From the NCBI RefSeq assembly GCF_945859685.1, contig NC_079148.1:43349946-43413945 (forward strand): DNA of 64,000 nt, read 5' to 3'. The stretch's first letter is position 1; each line of letters begins with the position of its first letter. This DNA comes from Eupeodes corollae (lineage: Eukaryota; Arthropoda; Insecta; Diptera; Syrphidae). Below the pieces are notes generated by a model. That model was not told the DNA's origin. It was given only the letters and a program-made list of their open reading frames with translations, and ran no database searches. Positions 52,261 to 64,000 of this stretch are shown in pieces. A program made the position numbers and the translations under genes.

Positions 52261-55160
52261 GATTGAGTAGACGATGTCAGTTAAAGTATAAAGTCTCTCA
52301 ATAAATTAAATTTGGTAGTGTACATTAAGTTTAAATTATAATTAAATACGAGAAATTTTAATGAGTTTTTTCGAGGGAAATGTTTTTGTGTATATATATT
52401 ATTTGTAGGCACGATGTTTTTCAAATTTCTTTTACTTCTGTCAAATCTAGATCAAGATCATCGACTCATAGCCCTTACAGTTTATTCTACTAATAAATAT
52501 CGACAGTAGTGTAAAATAACCACTGACAAAATTGATATGTGTGACTTTTTACCGTCTCAAAATGGTTTTGTAATGAGCTTGGCCTCAATTTCCGAATTCA
52601 TCAGTTAAATTATCAAATGTCATAAATGCAACATTCGCCATGTTACCTTCTACAAAATGTACAATTCATTTATTATCTACTTGAATTTGTTCCCTAAGAT
52701 TGTCCTCTACACTCTCGCTGATAGGGGAGGTATTTTAAGCAGATCTTACGACTCAAATTAATCAACCTAGTCCTTTTGGAGAATAGACTATCACATAGAC
52801 CTTTAAATGTGTAAGCTCCGCTTAAACATTTTAGTTATTGTTTGAGCTGTTGGAAGCAAATTATTTAGGTTTGGATGTTTTTTTTTGCGACAGACGAGTA
52901 TCTACAATTTTTTAAATTTCAAACAAAAATCCCTATAAAAAAGCACCCTTTTGCAAGTATATCGTTCACGTTCAAAGCATTTCGACATCTTGTCATCGAT
53001 TATTTTATTAACAAAAGTCTCAGTATTCGTAGACGAATAAATTATTAAAAATTCAAATTTACCTATCACTATCAGTCATCGAAAAAAAAGAAGGTGCAAG
53101 TAACACCACAAAACGGCTATTTACGACACTAAAAATCAAAACTTAAAAAAAAGGAAAAAACCTACCTTCATGATGATGATCATTATTATCTTTGGCTTTG
53201 TTCTTATTATAACCACACCACCTTATTTATACCTTACCTTAGCCTCAACTTTGCTTGCGTGAAATTGTGTTGAAAAACTTCTTTGACCTTTGCTATGTTA
53301 TTTCATACCCTCGGCATTCATTGTTTTTATAAAAATAAAGAAGAAAATCTACCTTCCTTTATTAATACATACAAAAAAACTAGATATAGCAATAGCTCCA
53401 ACCCTTATAAATGTACAAAAGAAAAACACTACCACAGAAAAAAATATGGCATATAAAATCATGAAGCTCATGTAACTATACCCTCTTGCTTCATGATACC
53501 TATGCATGCAGCATATACAGATGTAGGTATGTAGAATTTGTGCAATAAATTCTCAAAGTCAAGGGGTGAGACGTGAGACGAATAGAAGGGGGAGTGTGTT
53601 GCAGCAAGGAGGGTGAATGTTGAATATGTGTAGCAAGTAGAGAAATGTATAGAATTAAGTTGCAAAGGTACCTTGCACCCTAAACTAAGGTTTGCACCCC
53701 ATATATTCAATTCAACCCCACAAGACGAACCAACAACAACAATAACACAAAAAACTGAATTTATTTGATTTTTTTTTTTGTTATTATATTTTGCATAAAA
53801 ATGGCAAAAAGCAACTTGACGGTTGACGCTTATGACAAAAGCATTACATCATCTCAACGCTCCGGGAATGCAGAGAGTTGTCGTAGCTGTCGCTGTTACC
53901 GTCATCATAATCATATACAAAAAAAAACGAACCCCCTTTTACTGCGTTTACACAGCAACATCACACGAGTTATGAACTCAAAGATATTAACCCGTTCCAG
54001 GCCAAGATGAAAACCTTAATTTTCACATCGCGTCGTCGGTCGTCGCTATTTTTTTACCCTGAGAAAATTTCTGCTAAAGTAAGTACCTACCTTCAACAAA
54101 AACTTGTACCTAACCACGGATGTGAAAAATTCTAAAGCGAGGCCGGGCCAGGCTCTATAACTCTGTCTATACCTGTATAGAGGAAGGAATATTACGGAAA
54201 ACCGACACGACAATGACTACACGACGCACGAAGTAAAAGCCAACAAGTCGAACGGAATTTTCATTGTTTTAAGAGGAAAATGCAAGAAACTGAAAATATG
54301 GGTGCAGAGCCATTCCATATTCCATAGGTTCGGCTAAGGCTGATGATGATTTGGTTTTGGGAGGCATGCAAAACCCCAAAACAAACAAGAAGCTACATTA
54401 TGCACAAACATACCTATATAGATGTAAACCTATACCCTACACATATACATGTATAAATTTAAAGGCAGTGCTATTAATCCCAAGAATTCACCCTTTTCCT
54501 TTTCTGGTTGAACTGGATTTTGATTAAAAGCAGTAGGGAGGTAAGTAAGGTACCGTACCGTGTACCTATACCTAACCTACCCATTATCCAGCACCAACGT
54601 AGTATTATTTTTGAAATGAGTCTCAAGAGGGTGACGAAAGTCCTACAGCTCAGCAATGTTTAAATGGTTCAAAGTAGATGTAATGAAAAAGCAAACAATA
54701 CGGAAAAAAGTACGAGTATAAGTATAAGAAAAGAAGAAAGAAAAGGAAACAAATGGCGCTGGGAAAATTAAATGTGCAAGCTTCAAATGTTGCAAAAAGA
54801 GGATATACGAGTAATTCACGTTCTTTTTTTTAATTCATCTCGTGTTTTCGCAGCCTTTTGTTATTTGTCAAGTCTAAGGAATTGCCCCAAATTTGACCTT
54901 CGACATGACTCTGCTTACTGATTTTGAAGGCTCATTTTACGATTAGTATTATCTGTATAGCAATTTTTGAAATGGAGAGAATTTCAGTAGCATAAAGGAT
55001 TTCGAGCGAACAAACACGGATTGAAAATAATGAAGATAATGAAGAAGAATACAAAAATAGAAGATGAAATATTCCTTGCGTTCCATTTCAACACAATAAT
55101 TTACACGTTTAAAGTTTAAAAAATAGTTAGTTAGGATCTGACAGTTTTTTTATGGAAGGT
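52261..55160. other. Intergenic stretch without recognised features
   Basis: The sequence is mixed in composition; 53.4-54.7 kb is somewhat less AT-rich and rich in short CTACCTA/CCTATAC words. No coding exon, RNA gene or element end was recognised on either strand. Confidence 0.5.
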
Positions 55161-55174
55161 AGTGGGATCACATA

Positions 55175-56742
55175 CCCCTGGATTGACGACGAATGCCGGC
55201 AAGCGCACGCAGCGAAACAAGAGGCTACAAAACGGCGCTGCACAAAAGGACTAGAGCTGCTCGCGAGCTCTACGAGCAGAAGAAGAGAGAGGAACACCGG
55301 CTTCTTAGATGGAAAAAAAGAGAGCATGAGAAGCGCGCGATCGAGGAGATAAAGGGATGTCACAACAGGAATGAGGTTCGTAAATTTTACCAAAAGGTAA
55401 AAAAAACGTGCCAAGGGTACCAGCCACGAACCGAAGCCTGTAAAGACGATCAGCGGAACATGCGGAATATGGAAAGATCACTTCTCCAAATTATATAACG
55501 GCGATGACGAACCGAATTCCGCTGTAAGGGAGACAGAATCACTCAACCTCGGCGACGCAGATCAACAATTCCGCCTACCCGACCTTGACGAAGTAAAGAT
55601 AGCTATATCTAAACTTAAGTCAAACAAAGCTGCTGGAGCTGACGGCATCGCTGCCGAACTATTTAAAGCAGCAGCCGATGACTTGGTACGGAGCATACAC
55701 TAACTAATCTACAAAATAAGGTCGGAAGAAAGCATGCCCGATGAGTGGAATCTCAGCATAGTGTGCCCGATACATAAGAAAGGAGATCCTCTAAACTGCG
55801 CCAACTACAGAGGCATAAGTCTCCTTAACATTGGGTATAAGATCCTCTCTGCCGTATTATGTGAACGTCTGAAGCCATTCGTCAACAACCTGATTGGTCC
55901 TTATCAGTGTGGCTTCAGACCAGGAAACTCCACTATCGACTAAATATTCACACTACGGCAGATCTTGGAAAAAACCCAGGAGCTTAAAATCGATACCCAC
56001 CATCTCTTTATCGATTTTAAAGCCGCGTATGACAGCATCCATAGGGAAGAGCTCTACCGAGCAATGTCTAGTTTTGGCATCCCTGTCAAACTTATCCGTT
56101 TGTGCAGAATGACGATGGAGAATGCACGCTGCTCTATCAAGGTCGAACAAAAAAATATAATACAACTACACCAGCGCTGAAATCAAACGAAGAATAACTC
56201 TTGCAAATCGCTGCTTCTTTGGACTTAGAAGGCAATTGAGAAGTAAAGTCCTGTCTCGAGCATGTAAAATCACCATCTATAAGACACTCATCATCCCGGT
56301 TCTCATTTATGGCGCTGAGGGCTGGACCCTGTCAAAGAAAGACGAGAACGTCTTAGGATGCTTCGAGAGAAAAATTCTTCGGGTGATTTTTGGTCCCGTA
56401 CGCATAGATGGAGAATGGAGGAGAAGATATAACGACGAACTGTACGGGCTGTACAGCAACACTGACCTAGTTAGCAGAATTAAAGTCCAAAGGCTTAGAT
56501 GGCTAGGTCATGTAGAGCGGATGGACATCAACGCTCCAGCCCGGAAGGTCTTCGAATCCAATCCCGAGGGACGGCGCAGTCGAGGAAGACCACGACGCAG
56601 GTGGCACACCCAGGTGGGAGAGGACCTCAAACAACTTGGCGTGCGAAACTGGAGACAGCTAGCTAGGGACCGAGCTGGCTGGAGACGCTTGTTGGTTGAG
56701 GCCCAGGTCCGCCCCGGACTGTAGGGCCACCTTAAGTCAGTA
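55175..56742 (+). mobile_element. RTE-like LINE with 14-bp target duplication and internal deletion
   Basis: AGTGGGATCACATA directly repeats at 55,161-55,174 and 56,743-56,756. Between them, the + strand runs from the linker (WIDDECRQAHAAKQEATKRR already in frame at the duplication edge) through FYQKVKKTCQG, CPIHKKGDPLNCANYRGISL, FIDFKAAYDSIHREELYRAM and MTMENARCSIKVEQ. At about 56,158 it jumps straight to SAEIKRRITLANRCFFGLRR, so the palm with the YADD residues is deleted. A 162-codon thumb and C-terminal frame follows (56,236-56,724). The 3' end is CCGGACTGTAGGGCCACCTT. The endonuclease is missing (5' truncation). Confidence 0.88.
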
Positions 56743-56849
56743 AGTGGGATCACATAAAGAAGATCACAAGAATTTAAAAAGAAGAATTAAATAAAGTAGC
56801 TAATTGAACTATAACAGACATTTTCACATCACTTGAAAACCGCTGACAT

Positions 56850-57080
56850 TTTTATGGTTTCCTTAGTTTGTATGATATTTTTATAAACAATATTTTATCG
56901 AAATAAACAGTTGAACTTTAACATTTTTTCAACTAAATAATAATATTAATCAATTGACACATGAGCTCTATTTTAGACGTACTTATAACAATAGAGATTC
57001 TTTTTTCCGCCGGACATCAAGAATACACGCTCTCACCATGCTTAAATATGTCAAGTGTATGTTACCCTTAGGCTTGTAGA
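56850..57080 (+). mobile_element. Third fragment of LINE family A
   Basis: Blocks such as GATATTTTTATAAACAATAT, TGAGCTC.ATTTT, and AGAGATTCTTTTTTC with CATCAAGAATAC parallel 9,575-9,760 in the same order. It is short and degraded. Confidence 0.5.
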
Positions 57081-57282
57081 TTATTTTAGTTAAGTTTTAT
57101 TGACTTCAAAAGATACAGGAACAAAACATTATATTCTTAATTTTAATATTGCAGAGGACTGTAAATGGTTTGGCCGAGGGCCGTCTACCAGACTGACATT
57201 TTTTTTAAATTTATATATACGAAAAAAGCTAAGTAGATACAATTCAATAAAATAAACTTTATAATTTTCAAACTTTAAAACC

Positions 57283-57640
57283 TTAAAAATTTTCCTCAAC
57301 TATTCTAATTCTATAGCGAAGAGCGTTCAATGAGTATTCATACAGAAGGTCCCAACCTAGTTCTCCATTCAAGATGTTGATTGTTTCTTCTAAACCAAGT
57401 ATATCTATCCCAAAATAGCACTTTCGGAACTCCTTGAGTATTGGACAAACTCCCACTAAATGAAATACATCTTCGCGTATGCATAAATGGCACAACATTG
57501 ACAATTTTGAAAGGTGAGGAATGTAGTTCAAATTGATAAGTTCACCTCTTACTTTAAATAACCAGCTGATTTTTTGTGTACTGTTTTTGGCCAAGAAGTA
57601 AGTGTTGTGGTTCAAGAAATGGTTTACTGGAAATATTTTT
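57283..57640 (-). mobile_element. Family L LINE, 3' part
   Basis: The minus frame (57,283-57,615) is KVRGELINLNYIPHLSKLSM, CHLCIREDVFHLVGVCPIL (CX2C...H...C) and LKEFRKCYFG, the C-terminus of family L, closely paralleling 51,940-52,090. It abuts at about 57,645 a piece of the same family in the opposite orientation. Confidence 0.75.
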
Positions 57641-57649
57641 AAAATATTA

Positions 57650-58180
57650 CAAGAGATTTCTTACGGCTTCTAACTTTGGAGTACAACAAAACTTTCGACA
57701 CCGGCGACGTCCCCGAGAGTTTTCGAAAGGCAATTATTTTTCCGCTACATAAAAAAGGTAATTTTGAAGATCCATCAAATTATAGAGGCATCTCGATTTT
57801 AAATACAGCAGTAAAGATCTTTGCCTCGGTACTTTATAATAGACTCAACGGGTGGCTTTAGGAAAAACTACTCGACAATTGACCAAATTTGTTCATTAAT
57901 GAATATTACTGATATTTATAAAAGTAAAGGAAAGAAGCTTTACGCTTTTTTGTGGATTTTCGAGCAGCCTTCGATTCAATTCCCCGGGAAGCACTTTTTT
58001 ACAAGCTTTCTAAAAATGGAATCTCAACAAAACTTATATTTCTCATTAGATCCATGTACGAAGAAAATGTCGCACGAGTTTGGGATGGGAATTCTCTTTC
58101 AGATGAGTTTGGTACTTCAATGGGCGTTAGGCAAGGGTGCGTCTTAAGTACTCTTCTCGTCTTAAATACTCTTCTCGACC
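57650..58180 (+). mobile_element. Family L LINE, RT part, inverted relative to its 3' part
   Basis: The plus strand gives TGDVPESFRKAIIFPLHKKG, NYRGISILNTAVKIFASVLY, then a frame break, FRKNYSTIDQI, DFRAAFDSIPREALFYKLSK and SMGVRQGCVLSTLL. This is the RT region matching 50,600-50,990. With the minus-strand 3' part next door it forms a head-to-head pair, as produced by 5' inversion (twin priming) during one insertion; two separate insertions remain possible. Confidence 0.75.
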
Positions 58181-58899
58181 ATAGTAAGTTCGTGCTATTT
58201 CAATTCGATAAGAGGAAATTGTTTAAAAACACTAATATTTTCACTTTATGGAAATAAACCTTAACTTCCTTATGTAATGCACTTGGTATGTGAGAAGTTG
58301 CAGCTTCTTCTTTGTAGTTGCGGGAACGGACAAAACATTTAAAACTTCTTTCCAGTACGTCAAATATCCATAACATTTCGAGTAAAACATTGTTGTTTTA
58401 AGAGCTGATACATTCAAAAACTAGGCATCGACAACAGAGTTTTTCCCAAGCTATGTTATCGGATCGCAAAGATCTGCAATCCTAAAGCTAGGTGATAGGT
58501 GCATCAACATAGTGCAAATTAAAACCACTAAAATTTTATGTGTACTTTATTGAAAAAGCATTGATGCGACAGTTTAGTCACAATGAAGACTGGTTTGTGA
58601 ACGCAAAAAGAAACTAAAAATTTGGAAGTTCTTATGGTGGGTTACAAATCCTTTATTTGGAAAACAATAAGTATTATTACACGTGAATTCATAAATGGTC
58701 TTATTTACTTAGTCTTCTAGTTAAAATGTTCTATTCTGGAAAATAAGTTGCCTAATGGCTTACAAAATTGCACAGCTAAATTTAGAAAATTAAATCTGTT
58801 TTTTGTTTGTCGATTGAATTTTGTAATGAACAGATTAAAGGTCCCTCTTACATTTGGTTGGAGTAACTACTGGCCTTTAGGGTGTGTACGTACACATCG

Positions 58900-59030
58900 C
58901 TCTCAACAATTATCTGAAGTGTCATGACTTGATTCAGGACATATTTAATTCAGAAAAGATGTTCCACAGGGCTCTATATTTTGTCCTGTATTCTTTTGCT
59001 TATTTATACATAATTTTTTTCTGGTTTGTA
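58900..59030 (+). pseudogene. Reverse transcriptase scrap
   Basis: The frame RKDVPQGSIFCPVFFCLF (about 58,956-59,010) matches the VPQGS block of LINE reverse transcriptases and is preceded by degraded sequence. No further domain was found. Confidence 0.45.
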
Positions 59031-61380
59031 ACAGCATTTCGTTTCATCTAAATGAAAAAACAATGTGTTAATAGCCGAATGACGATTTTGGGCTTAAGGC
59101 ATTATTGATCCAGACTGTTATAAAAAATATCTGTATTTTCTAAAAAAAATCAATCTAGCGCTAACTATGACGTGGTACCCTCTAATAAGTGAATGAGCAA
59201 TTACAAAACACTTGATTTTTCCACTATACTATCAGCACAATATTAAATATGCATACAAATAACAAAAAGTAAAAGTTTGTTAATTTAAATGCACTTTCCA
59301 TAAGTTTTCATTTGTTTTTTGAATTTTTAATAAATATTTTTTTAAATATTTTATAGCTTGTACCTTTTTGACATAAAATAGGTATAACAACATGTCGGCA
59401 CCCATCATGTTAACTTTTTCTTCCCTGACGGCTTGCACAAAAACCTTTTGACCTTTTCAACTACCAACATGTATAAAAGAGTATAGAAGGAAGTATAACT
59501 GGTCTTACCATACCAATCCGCCTCCCGTGGCTCGTTAGGTAGGTACACCAAAATTCATTCAAGCTTGGGCATTGTAACTTACAACAGTTTCCCTTTTATG
59601 AAGATTTATATTTGATATTTTCTGTTCTTTTCGAATACATACATAGATAAATTACATATGTATGTATACTGTACACTACACTCATATACTCGTACAAAGG
59701 CAAATGGATATTTACTTATTACCCTTAAAGGCATTTTCAACCATCAACCCATCCCCCCTCTACATATAGGTAGTTATGTGATGTGAACTATATTCAACAA
59801 AAAAGTTATAGGTACACACATTCACATTTTAGTTTGGATAAACTTTAAATGTATAGAACATAAGGTTGACCTTGATTTTCATTGTTTTTCATCAACAGCA
59901 TTGGTATAACAAGATAGAAAAAGTCGCAGAATGAGTGATATTTTTCAAAAAAAATGTTGGTACTATATTTTAAATTTTTCAAATAGGGGTTGAAATTTCA
60001 GTTTTAGCTACCTTGATAATAAAAGGTACCTACAACTTTTAACCTTCATCAGGTTTGTTTTTCTGCTAAAGTCCTTCCTTTTTGGAAATGATATAGGCAT
60101 AAGGGCATAGGCATACAAATATTCGATGTGCAGGTTCATGTGACTTTGAGCAAGTAGAAAACTTTGACTTAGTTTCAAAAAAAGAAAGGTTATGAAATTA
60201 TTATACAATAAGACAAATATGAGTCAATGACTTCCAAAAGGTACTTGTGCCTAACCATACCTTCAATATCAATCGAAAGTTGAACATGGCTAAATTAATT
60301 GAAATAAATGTATGTTTTGAACTTATATTAGGTCATCACGTTTTTGTGAATAAATTTCGAATAAATGTGTGAATTAATATCAACAAAAGTGTCATAATTA
60401 CCTTCCATCACGAACTCTTGATTTAGTTTATTTTTTGTGAAACTATTTAAAAAAATAGATTGGGATACATTAAACACTGTTTAGCTTCCTGTTGGTACCT
60501 TCTTAAAATTTGCAAATGGTATTTCTGGTAACAGGCAAATTTTTTTATATGAAGACTTTAAAAGATCATATAATTGAAAGTTTAAGAGAATTCAAATCAA
60601 TATTTGTATTAATATTTTTGGTTGAACTTTGATTGTTATGAAACACTGTCTTTAAATTTTAAAAAACATTATAAATTATACATAAGTTTTATTTCGACAA
60701 AAAAGATAGTTTAGTCGATAACCAACTTTTAGAAGTTTTCCGTAGTATTTTTTGTAAATTTTTATAATTAAAAAAAATTTTAATGGATTTTCCTAAAAAA
60801 ATTAGCCTAAAGTTGTTATTAAGCCAATGGCACAGAATTTTGACATATTTTTATCGCTTAACACTTTAATAAAGTTAAAATCACGGGATTTCTAGTTTAA
60901 CTTTTAGTAATTTTTTAGCATTTAGACAAAATTTCTTGCCAATTTTAATTGAAACAGTCGATTTGTTTGTTTATTACTCAAGAGCTATAATAGTTTTGCC
61001 TTAAATTAAGAAAACACTTTCGAAAGATGAAGATCGAAGTATTTGATGATTCGTGCAGAAAAGTGCGATGTTTTATGTCTGGAGAACATCCCTAAGACGA
61101 GCTCAATTAAAAAGTTAATAGTTTAGTTCTTGCCTGATAACCTAGTCACCTAAGACCGAATAACAAATTGTAAGCTGAGTTTTTAATAGTTTAGAATTGC
61201 AAGTACACGTATCACTTAATTTATTTTCTTATAAGAATAATATGCTCTAGTCTCATGTTGGTAATTAAACTTCCTAATGAAATTCGAGCTTGTACATGTA
61301 ATATTATTAGAGCAGTGGATAAAATGGTTCAATCTGCAATTGGGAATACAAATCCATGTTTAAGTTCGTTTACTTGCTTC
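59031..61380. other. AT-rich stretch without recognised genes
   Basis: Nothing clear is recognised on either strand. The 60.6-61.0 kb part has loose resemblance to the foldback-internal repeat (ACCAACTTTTAGAAG, TTTTTGTAAATTTTTA) but is too diverged to call. Confidence 0.45.
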
Positions 61381-61383
61381 CTT

Positions 61384-61660
61384 ACTTAAGGTGGCTCTTC
61401 AGTTCGGTGTGAACACGGGCCTCAAACTTCTCCTATCTCGGTACCTAGCTAGATGTCTCCAGTTGGGCACCCCAAGTAGGGAGAGGTCTGTTTCCATTTT
61501 TGCTCGCCACTTGATTAGCGGTCTTATTCTATTGGACTGTTCTGTTCTTTACATCAGCATATTCTAGTGATTGGAAAAAGAAAGCGACTCTAGTGGGATT
61601 CTGCTTGACTGCGAGATTCGGTTCGTCGTCACCTTTATACAGTCTGTAGAAGTGGTCCTT
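61384..61660 (-). mobile_element. RTE-like LINE, internally deleted copy
   Basis: The end at 61,384-61,395 reads, on the minus strand, GCCACCTTAAG, like the other two RTE copies. ACATCTAGCTAGGTACCGAG-type sequence follows to about 61,530. Beyond about 61,540 it corresponds to the linker region of the 55-kb copy (GACGAACCGAAT block, 55,506-55,517). Most of the RT is therefore missing and the linker is joined to the 3' end. Confidence 0.6.
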
Positions 61661-61979
61661 TTAGTTTGTTTTCTGTCATTGATAGATAGATAGTTTCTTT
61701 ATTTTAAGATATAAATTATTAACAAATATTTTTCTATCGATCAGGCAGACGGTAATTCTGCCGTCATTTCATTACAAAAACCCAATTTAAAGGTAAAGAA
61801 GTTAAAATTCAAATAATAAACGTTAGTTCAACTAATTATTTAAAAAAAATAATAGTTTGTTAAAGCATGTAGTGCGAATTCAACAATTTTGGGATGAATT
61901 TGAAATAAAAAATATATGAATGATTTGAAACACAAAATAGTAATTAGAAAACTTTGTTTGAACCTTCAATTGCAATGAC

Positions 61980-62960
61980 TGGTTGTAGAGTTATGGAAAA
62001 CTATTGAGATAATTTTGAGCATGTTTAAAGCATCAATAGACGGTTGACCATATAAAATATCCATTAAGGATTGCATAGAGCCGAGTTTGGGGGAATAAAA
62101 CTCAGTTTGAACTACAGCCTTTGAATCTATTGGCAAAGAGGACACGATGCAAAGAAGTGCGTGATGCCTTCTGCTTCTCCGGTGTTACAAAGGCTACATA
62201 TTTGTGGAAGATTCAGTATTTTGATTCGGCCTCTTCATATGTAAATAATAGCTTCAGAGGAAAAATAATTGGCTTGTGATGTTATTTGGTAGTTGAAGTT
62301 TCTATACACATTTCTTGATAATGTTATTGAGCCTCTTGATTCAAATTGGACTCCAAAAAGAAAAGATTACTGTCATTTGAAGAAGCTATCTGGTTCCATT
62401 CATTTAACGGGGTTTGCATAAGCCTTGTCATAATGGATTTGTGAAGGCTTCTTTCATCCCTCCTCATAACTTTCAATTAGTATTCTGAGTTAGTTTTAAG
62501 GTTTGTATAATGTAAAGAGGTGTTGTGCCAGATTCTACATAATTGGGCGTTGAGGAAAGCAACTGAACAAGAGTTTGAAGAAATACCTTTCCACAGCTTC
62601 AAACTCCTCCAGTTGTAAATATCCAAAAACTTTTGTCCCGTAGCAAATGTAGCAGTTCACAGTTGTTTGAAAAACACGATATTTGGATTTAAGATCGATT
62701 TTTTGGTTAGAGTAAAACTTAGGGCACATCAAGTTTAAATCTACTTTGGCTTTGTTGAATTTTTCTTTCCCGTGCTTCGAAATATTAAGATTTTAAGACA
62801 GCAAAAACCCAAGATTTTTGAAATAATAAACGACCTCAATAGGCGCGTTGTTGAAGGACCAGTTTTCTTCTGCGAGTCTTTTTCTTTGAGGAGAGGCACC
62901 ACGATTCACAAAATATATTAAGTTTGTTGATTTGCAGCTAAAGAGTAGATAGATTGTCAG
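61980..62960 (-). mobile_element. Family L LINE relic, thumb to C-terminus
   Basis: The minus strand gives WSFNNAPIEVVYYFKNLGFL (near 62,820-62,870), HGKEKFNKAKVDLNLMCPKF, then YRVFQTTVNCYICYGTKVFG and FEAVERYFFKLLF (62,535-62,732). These align with 51,230-51,520 of the interrupted copy. Lower coordinates hold degraded C-terminal sequence. Stops and shifts are frequent. Confidence 0.65.
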
Positions 62961-64000
62961 CTAGTAAATCAGTAAAACTAAATCGTCGGCGTAGAAATTT
63001 TCATTTCAATGTAAATTTCGAAAACTTGAAATCGTTTACTTTCGTTAAACGCTTTGTGATGAATTGCCAAACCGTAGTGAACAAAAATGTCAACCCAGTT
63101 TGATAGTTTGACAAAAAATTTCATCAGTTAAATACAGTATGTGGAATTGACCAATTGTATAACATTTAAACATGTTTCCGTAGTGATCTGCATTGTTTGT
63201 AACGTGGATATTTTTCCCTAAAGAAAACTAAAATTTTTACCGATTGCCAACCGAAATAATGGGTTTTAAAAGTTTCAATGCATTGATACTTAAATATAAA
63301 TATTTATTAGTTAAAAACAACTAATTTAATTACTGTAAGCTGTCCATTCCTTTAGAAATTAGTTGACAATGGTATCAGTAAGATATCATTTCGAGTAAAA
63401 ACTTGATTGTAATTATTAGAACACTCTGTGGTACTTTGATTTTTTATTTTAGACTTTTTTGTCAAATTTTCCCTATAGATAAATCCTTCTTATAGATTAA
63501 ATAAGTTTAAATAGAAGAGACACCATTTTGTACTTTAGGTCTAATTAGTTGCCTAACGCAAAGCATGTTTCAAAGGTTCGGGGAATTGATTAGGGTTAAA
63601 GAGTGAATTACCATTTTTTAAGTCCTCGTGAAAATAAATTGCAATCATTTTATAAATAGATAAAAAAAGAAGTAAAGTAAAGAAGTTTTTCCAATCTTTC
63701 AACATTATTACAAATCATTTTTTTCAGTACCAATGACCTTAAAATCTATGCCTGAATAAAGCAAGATAGATTTTGAAGATTCCATTAAATTTGACATTTA
63801 ATTAATGAGCTTCAAAATAATTACAAATTTTTGCAAAGATATACAAAGCGGGAGATAGAAAGTAGGAAAAGATTGACAAAAACAACAACAAGGACAAATT
63901 ATTGGTTGGTGTAAGTTTTTCCAGATAGAGATAACATACCAATTAAGAATTAACACCGACTTTTCTTTTGGTATTTTATTCCTTCTTCTTTTTTATCTAA
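62961..64000. other. AT-rich stretch to window end
   Basis: No gene, RNA or mobile element end is recognised. Confidence 0.5.

Noticed and set aside
1..64000. CRISPR arrays, rRNA, bacterial operons, viral genomes
   Set aside because: No regularly spaced identical repeats, no rRNA-like tract, no dense short intergenic coding; the repeat content is that of an insect nuclear genome.

Overview
This window looks like a piece of a large, AT-rich, repeat-filled insect genome, most likely a higher (cyclorrhaphan) fly. The basis is the one clear host gene, on the + strand from 5,821 to 24,304. It is a spliced bHLH-PAS gene whose predicted protein reads as Germ cell-expressed / Methoprene-tolerant, the juvenile hormone receptor, and its bHLH looks closer to Gce than to Drosophila Met (judged from memory, not an alignment). 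Eight coding exons can be placed on GT/AG boundaries with matching phases. They encode about 771 residues from the first base of the bHLH to the stop; the exon or exons carrying the initiator ATG were not found. A 10.3-kb and a 4.5-kb intron separate the bHLH/PAS-A exons from the compact PAS-B and C-terminal block at 21.2-24.3 kb, and both are littered with old mobile DNA.

Almost everything else is mobile-element sequence. Class I: a nearly full-length I-type LINE with ORF1 and ORF2 (34,054-39,600, minus), three RTE-like copies (29,992-30,713; 55,175-56,742; 61,384-61,660), several 5'-truncated or broken LINEs of at least four other families, and a tRNA-derived SINE family with four copies. 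The SINE shares its 3' tail with the RTE-like LINE. Class II: a Tc1-like relic with clear inverted ends and TA duplication (31,239-32,860), an 84-bp piggyBac-type MITE inside it, a PIF/Harbinger deletion derivative with TAA duplication (28,637-29,468), a mariner-like relic (27,257-28,411) with fragments elsewhere, and a 246-bp MITE.

A foldback-like family with internal tandem repeats of about 174 bp occurs at 11.6-12.8 kb, 33.5-40.6 kb (split by the I element) and 47.4-49.2 kb, where it forms a 1.8-kb hairpin. Nesting is the main theme: SINE in foldback, I element in foldback, piggyBac MITE in Tc1, and foldback inside a TTAA-flanked insertion inside a LINE. In the last case the LINE reading frame is restored when the insertion and one TTAA are removed.

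The stretch 42.6-44.5 kb is less AT-rich and repeat-poor. It has the look of a promoter plus 5' untranslated exon of another + strand gene, ending in a short ATG-led coding stub and a splice donor; this is only a suggestion. No rRNA, functional tRNA, CRISPR array or prokaryotic feature was seen. Element boundaries are given where terminal repeats or target duplications could be read, and are otherwise approximate.
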